Assembly (NCBI GenBank): GCA_002307055.1
Contig: DBTM01000036.1
Location: forward strand, 53,303 to 117,302
Direction: 5' to 3'
DNA from: Clostridiales bacterium UBA1316
Lineage (GTDB): Bacteria; Bacillota; Clostridia; Oscillospirales; Oscillospiraceae
Length of the DNA: 64,000 bases
Shown piece after piece: positions 62,344-64,000 of the stretch. The notes under the pieces are model-generated. The model had not been told where the DNA came from. It saw only the letters and a program-made list of their open reading frames with translations, and made no database searches. Within the stretch, counting starts at the first letter, position 1. Each line of letters starts with the position of its first letter. The position numbers and the translations under genes were made by a program.

Positions 62344-63555
62344 ATGGAAGAAAAGAGTTTTAAGGACATGGCGCCGCTGGTCAGGGACCTGCTGGGTATT
62401 GATCCCGCGCGAAAAGAACACCTCAAGGAAGCAACGCGCCTGGTGCGCGGATACGCCGAGGCAGACAGCCTGACAGGTGCCGTTAATACGCCGATTTACC
62501 AAACGGCAACCTTCGCGCATCCAGCCTACGGCATGTCAACGGGCTTTGGATACAGCCGCTACGGAAATCCGACACGGCTGGAGCTTGAAAACACATTGGC
62601 AATGCTGGAGCACGGGAAAAAGGCGTGGGCCTTTTCCAGCGGCATGGCAGCCATATCCACAGTGATTAAGCTGTTTGGGCCAAAGGATCATATTTTGGTA
62701 TCGGACGATCTTTACGGCGGTACTTATCGGCTGTTTCACGATATTTATGCCAAATACGGGCTGACGTTCGACTATATCGATACCACAGAGCCGGAGCATA
62801 TCAAGAGCGCGCTGCGGAAAAATACCCGATGTTTATTCATTGAGACCCCGACCAATCCGATGATGAAGGTGACCGATCTGCGCGCCGCAGCCGATATTAT
62901 TCATGGCAGCGGCGGCTTATTTATTGTGGACAACACCTTTTTGACGCCGTATTTTCAGAAACCGATGGATTTTGGCGCGGATATTGTCCTCCACAGCGGG
63001 ACGAAATATCTCGGCGGGCATAACGATATACTCGCTGGCTTTATCATCGCCGCCCGCGAGGAACAGATAGAGCCGATTTTTATGCTGGCTATGTCGGAGG
63101 GCGGAATGCTCTCTCCGGGTGACAGCTGGCTGATGCTGCGCAGCTTAAAAACGCTGGCAATTCGGATGCAGGCTCAGCAGGAAAGCGCGCTGACAATCCT
63201 GGAATTTTTAAAAAGCCACCCCAAGGTCGGCAATGTATATTATGTCGGCGATCCGGACCACGCGCAATATAAGCTTTCTCTTGAACAGACAAGCGGGTTT
63301 GGCGGAATGATGTCCTTCAGCCTCAAGCGCGCGGAGGATGTACCGCCGCTGATCAATCGCCTGAAGCTCATTCTTTTCGCGGAGAGTCTCGGCGGCGTGG
63401 AAACACTCCTGACTTTCCCTTATATGCAGACACACGGCGCAATCCCGGAGGAGATGCGCGAAAGGCTCGGTGTGAACAACCGTCTGCTCCGGCTGTCCGT
63501 CGGTCTGGAGGATGCCGATGATCTCATCAGTGATCTGGCACAGGCGCTCGGATAA
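62344..63555 (+). CDS. PLP-dependent Cys/Met-metabolism enzyme (methionine gamma-lyase / OAH sulfhydrylase family)
   Basis: This 403-residue fold-type I PLP enzyme has AWAFSSGMAAISTVIKLFG, ETPTNPMMKVTDL, the cofactor Asp in LFIVDNTFLTPY and the Schiff-base Lys in LHSGTKYLGGHND. The family covers methionine gamma-lyase, cystathionine lyases and O-acetylhomoserine sulfhydrylase, and the substrate cannot be fixed from sequence. In methylthio-alkane reductase systems methanethiol is turned into methionine by such an enzyme; here it may do that or split a sulfur amino acid. CGGAGG precedes the ATG. It is the last gene of the operon. Confidence 0.88.
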   Translation: MEEKSFKDMAPLVRDLLGIDPARKEHLKEATRLVRGYAEADSLTGAVNTPIYQTATFAHPAYGMSTGFGYSRYGNPTRLELENTLAMLEHGKKAWAFSSGMAAISTVIKLFGPKDHILVSDDLYGGTYRLFHDIYAKYGLTFDYIDTTEPEHIKSALRKNTRCLFIETPTNPMMKVTDLRAAADIIHGSGGLFIVDNTFLTPYFQKPMDFGADIVLHSGTKYLGGHNDILAGFIIAAREEQIEPIFMLAMSEGGMLSPGDSWLMLRSLKTLAIRMQAQQESALTILEFLKSHPKVGNVYYVGDPDHAQYKLSLEQTSGFGGMMSFSLKRAEDVPPLINRLKLILFAESLGGVETLLTFPYMQTHGAIPEEMRERLGVNNRLLRLSVGLEDADDLISDLAQALG

Positions 63556-63576
63556 ACTGCTTAACAGTATGACATA

Positions 63577-63627
63577 AACAAAGCGCGCGTATCCGACCGG
63601 CGGAAACGCGCTCTTTGTTCTTAATTT
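63577..63627. terminator. Bidirectional terminator between the operon and nifH-like gene
   Basis: AACAAAG-C-GCGCGT (63577-63590) pairs with ACGCGC-T-CTTTGTT (63606-63619) with one mismatch, and CTTAATTT follows. It can serve both convergent units. Confidence 0.75.
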
Positions 63628-64000
63628 ATATGCGGTAATCATCCGGGACGTCCATCATTCCGTATTCGACAAGGATTTCTTCCAGCCTGTCCTGTGTCAT
63701 GGGAATTGGAATTGTGAACATCGTGTTTTTATCAATGGCTTCGGCCAGGTTGTGGTATTCCTGGGCTTGAGCGCTGTCGGGCCGGTATTGAATCACCGTC
63801 TGTTTGCGTATTTCAGCGTGCTGGACGATGTTGTCTCTGGGTACGAAATAAATCAGTTGCGTTCCTAATTCCTTGGCAAATGCGCGCAGCAGGTCCATTT
63901 CCCTGTCAACATTGCGGCTGTTGCAGATAATGCCTCCCAGCCGGACGCCGCCCTTATTTGCATATTTCTGAACGCCCTTGGCGATGTTGTTGGCGGCATA
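63626..64000 (-). CDS. NifH-like reductase component, partial (N-terminus outside the window)
   Basis: The last 375 bases encode the C-terminal 124 residues of a NifH-family Fe protein on the minus strand; the reading frame stays open to the right edge. It shows YAANNIAKGVQKYAN, RLGGIICNSRNVD, FVPRDNIVQHAEIRKQTVIQY and PDSAQAQEYHNLA, all diagnostic of NifH. The Gly-rich nucleotide site and the Cys cluster ligands lie beyond the edge. It should pass electrons to the NifDK-like pair. It is convergent with the operon rather than inside it. Confidence 0.93.
   Translation of the reverse strand, partial: YAANNIAKGVQKYANKGGVRLGGIICNSRNVDREMDLLRAFAKELGTQLIYFVPRDNIVQHAEIRKQTVIQYRPDSAQAQEYHNLAEAIDKNTMFTIPIPMTQDRLEEILVEYGMMDVPDDYRI

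Noticed and set aside
1..64000. CRISPR arrays, tRNA or rRNA genes and complete insertion sequences
   Set aside because: No regular direct repeats with spacers, no cloverleaf-like tRNA ends and no transposase motifs were seen.

Overview
The window looks like chromosomal DNA of an anaerobic, spore-former-type Firmicute, most likely a clostridial (class Clostridia) organism. The signs are Shine-Dalgarno sites of the AGGAGG type, frequent GTG and TTG starts, cyclic-di-GMP-I riboswitches of the clostridial form, SPASM radical-SAM chemistry, an iron-sulfur serine-dehydratase-like enzyme and a nitrogenase-like system. No rRNA, tRNA, CRISPR array or intact insertion sequence was recognised.

Region 1 (about 1-2.2 kb) holds the end of one gene, a methyltransferase, an unknown membrane protein and a cupin. 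Region 2 (2.2-26.5 kb) is a long plus-strand locus for a cell-surface polysaccharide. It has a CapD/PglF-type sugar dehydratase, Wzz-like protein, BY-kinase and PHP phosphatase, then a DegT aminotransferase, two tandem ATP-grasp ligases and a GNAT enzyme that could build an acylated amino sugar. A PglC-like priming transferase, three glycosyltransferases, a complete GDP-mannose to GDP-fucose route (phosphomutase, ManC, Gmd, Fcl), a hexapeptide acyltransferase, Wzy, a pyruvyltransferase and Wzx follow. The same theme resumes at 38.6-42 kb with Ugd, a UDP-glucuronate epimerase-like protein and an LCP attachment enzyme.

Region 3 (26.5-32 kb) carries three tandem parallel beta-helix proteins. The first lies behind two tandem c-di-GMP-I riboswitches that end in different expression platforms. 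A PAS/GGDEF/HD-GYP c-di-GMP enzyme is encoded at 47.1-50.5 kb.

Region 4 (about 32-37.7 kb, with a nucleotidyltransferase at 25.2 kb) looks like a RiPP (ribosomally made, modified peptide) locus. It has PqqD, a SPASM radical-SAM enzyme, two small Cys-containing precursor peptides with the same leader, an HPr-kinase-like protein, an S24/S26 peptidase and an ABC exporter. The two precursors (41 and 49 residues) were read directly from the sequence.

Region 5 (42-52.8 kb) is mixed: a UroD-like methyltransferase, a CheR-like methyltransferase, an orphan molybdenum-hydroxylase large subunit whose expected active-site Glu appears replaced, a decayed HigBA-type toxin-antitoxin pair, TcdA and LarE.

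Region 6 (53-64 kb) is the most striking. Behind a perfect sigma-A promoter lies an operon for a NifB-like radical-SAM enzyme, NifD-like and NifK-like subunits, a NifX-like carrier, a fused Fe-S serine-dehydratase-like lyase, a polar-amino-acid ABC importer and a PLP-dependent sulfur amino acid enzyme. A convergent NifH gene runs off the right edge. NifE and NifN are absent. The set resembles methylthio-alkane reductase (Mar) systems, but the lyase, importer and PLP enzyme suggest a nitrogenase-like pathway that imports and breaks down a small sulfur-containing amino compound. That role is inference.
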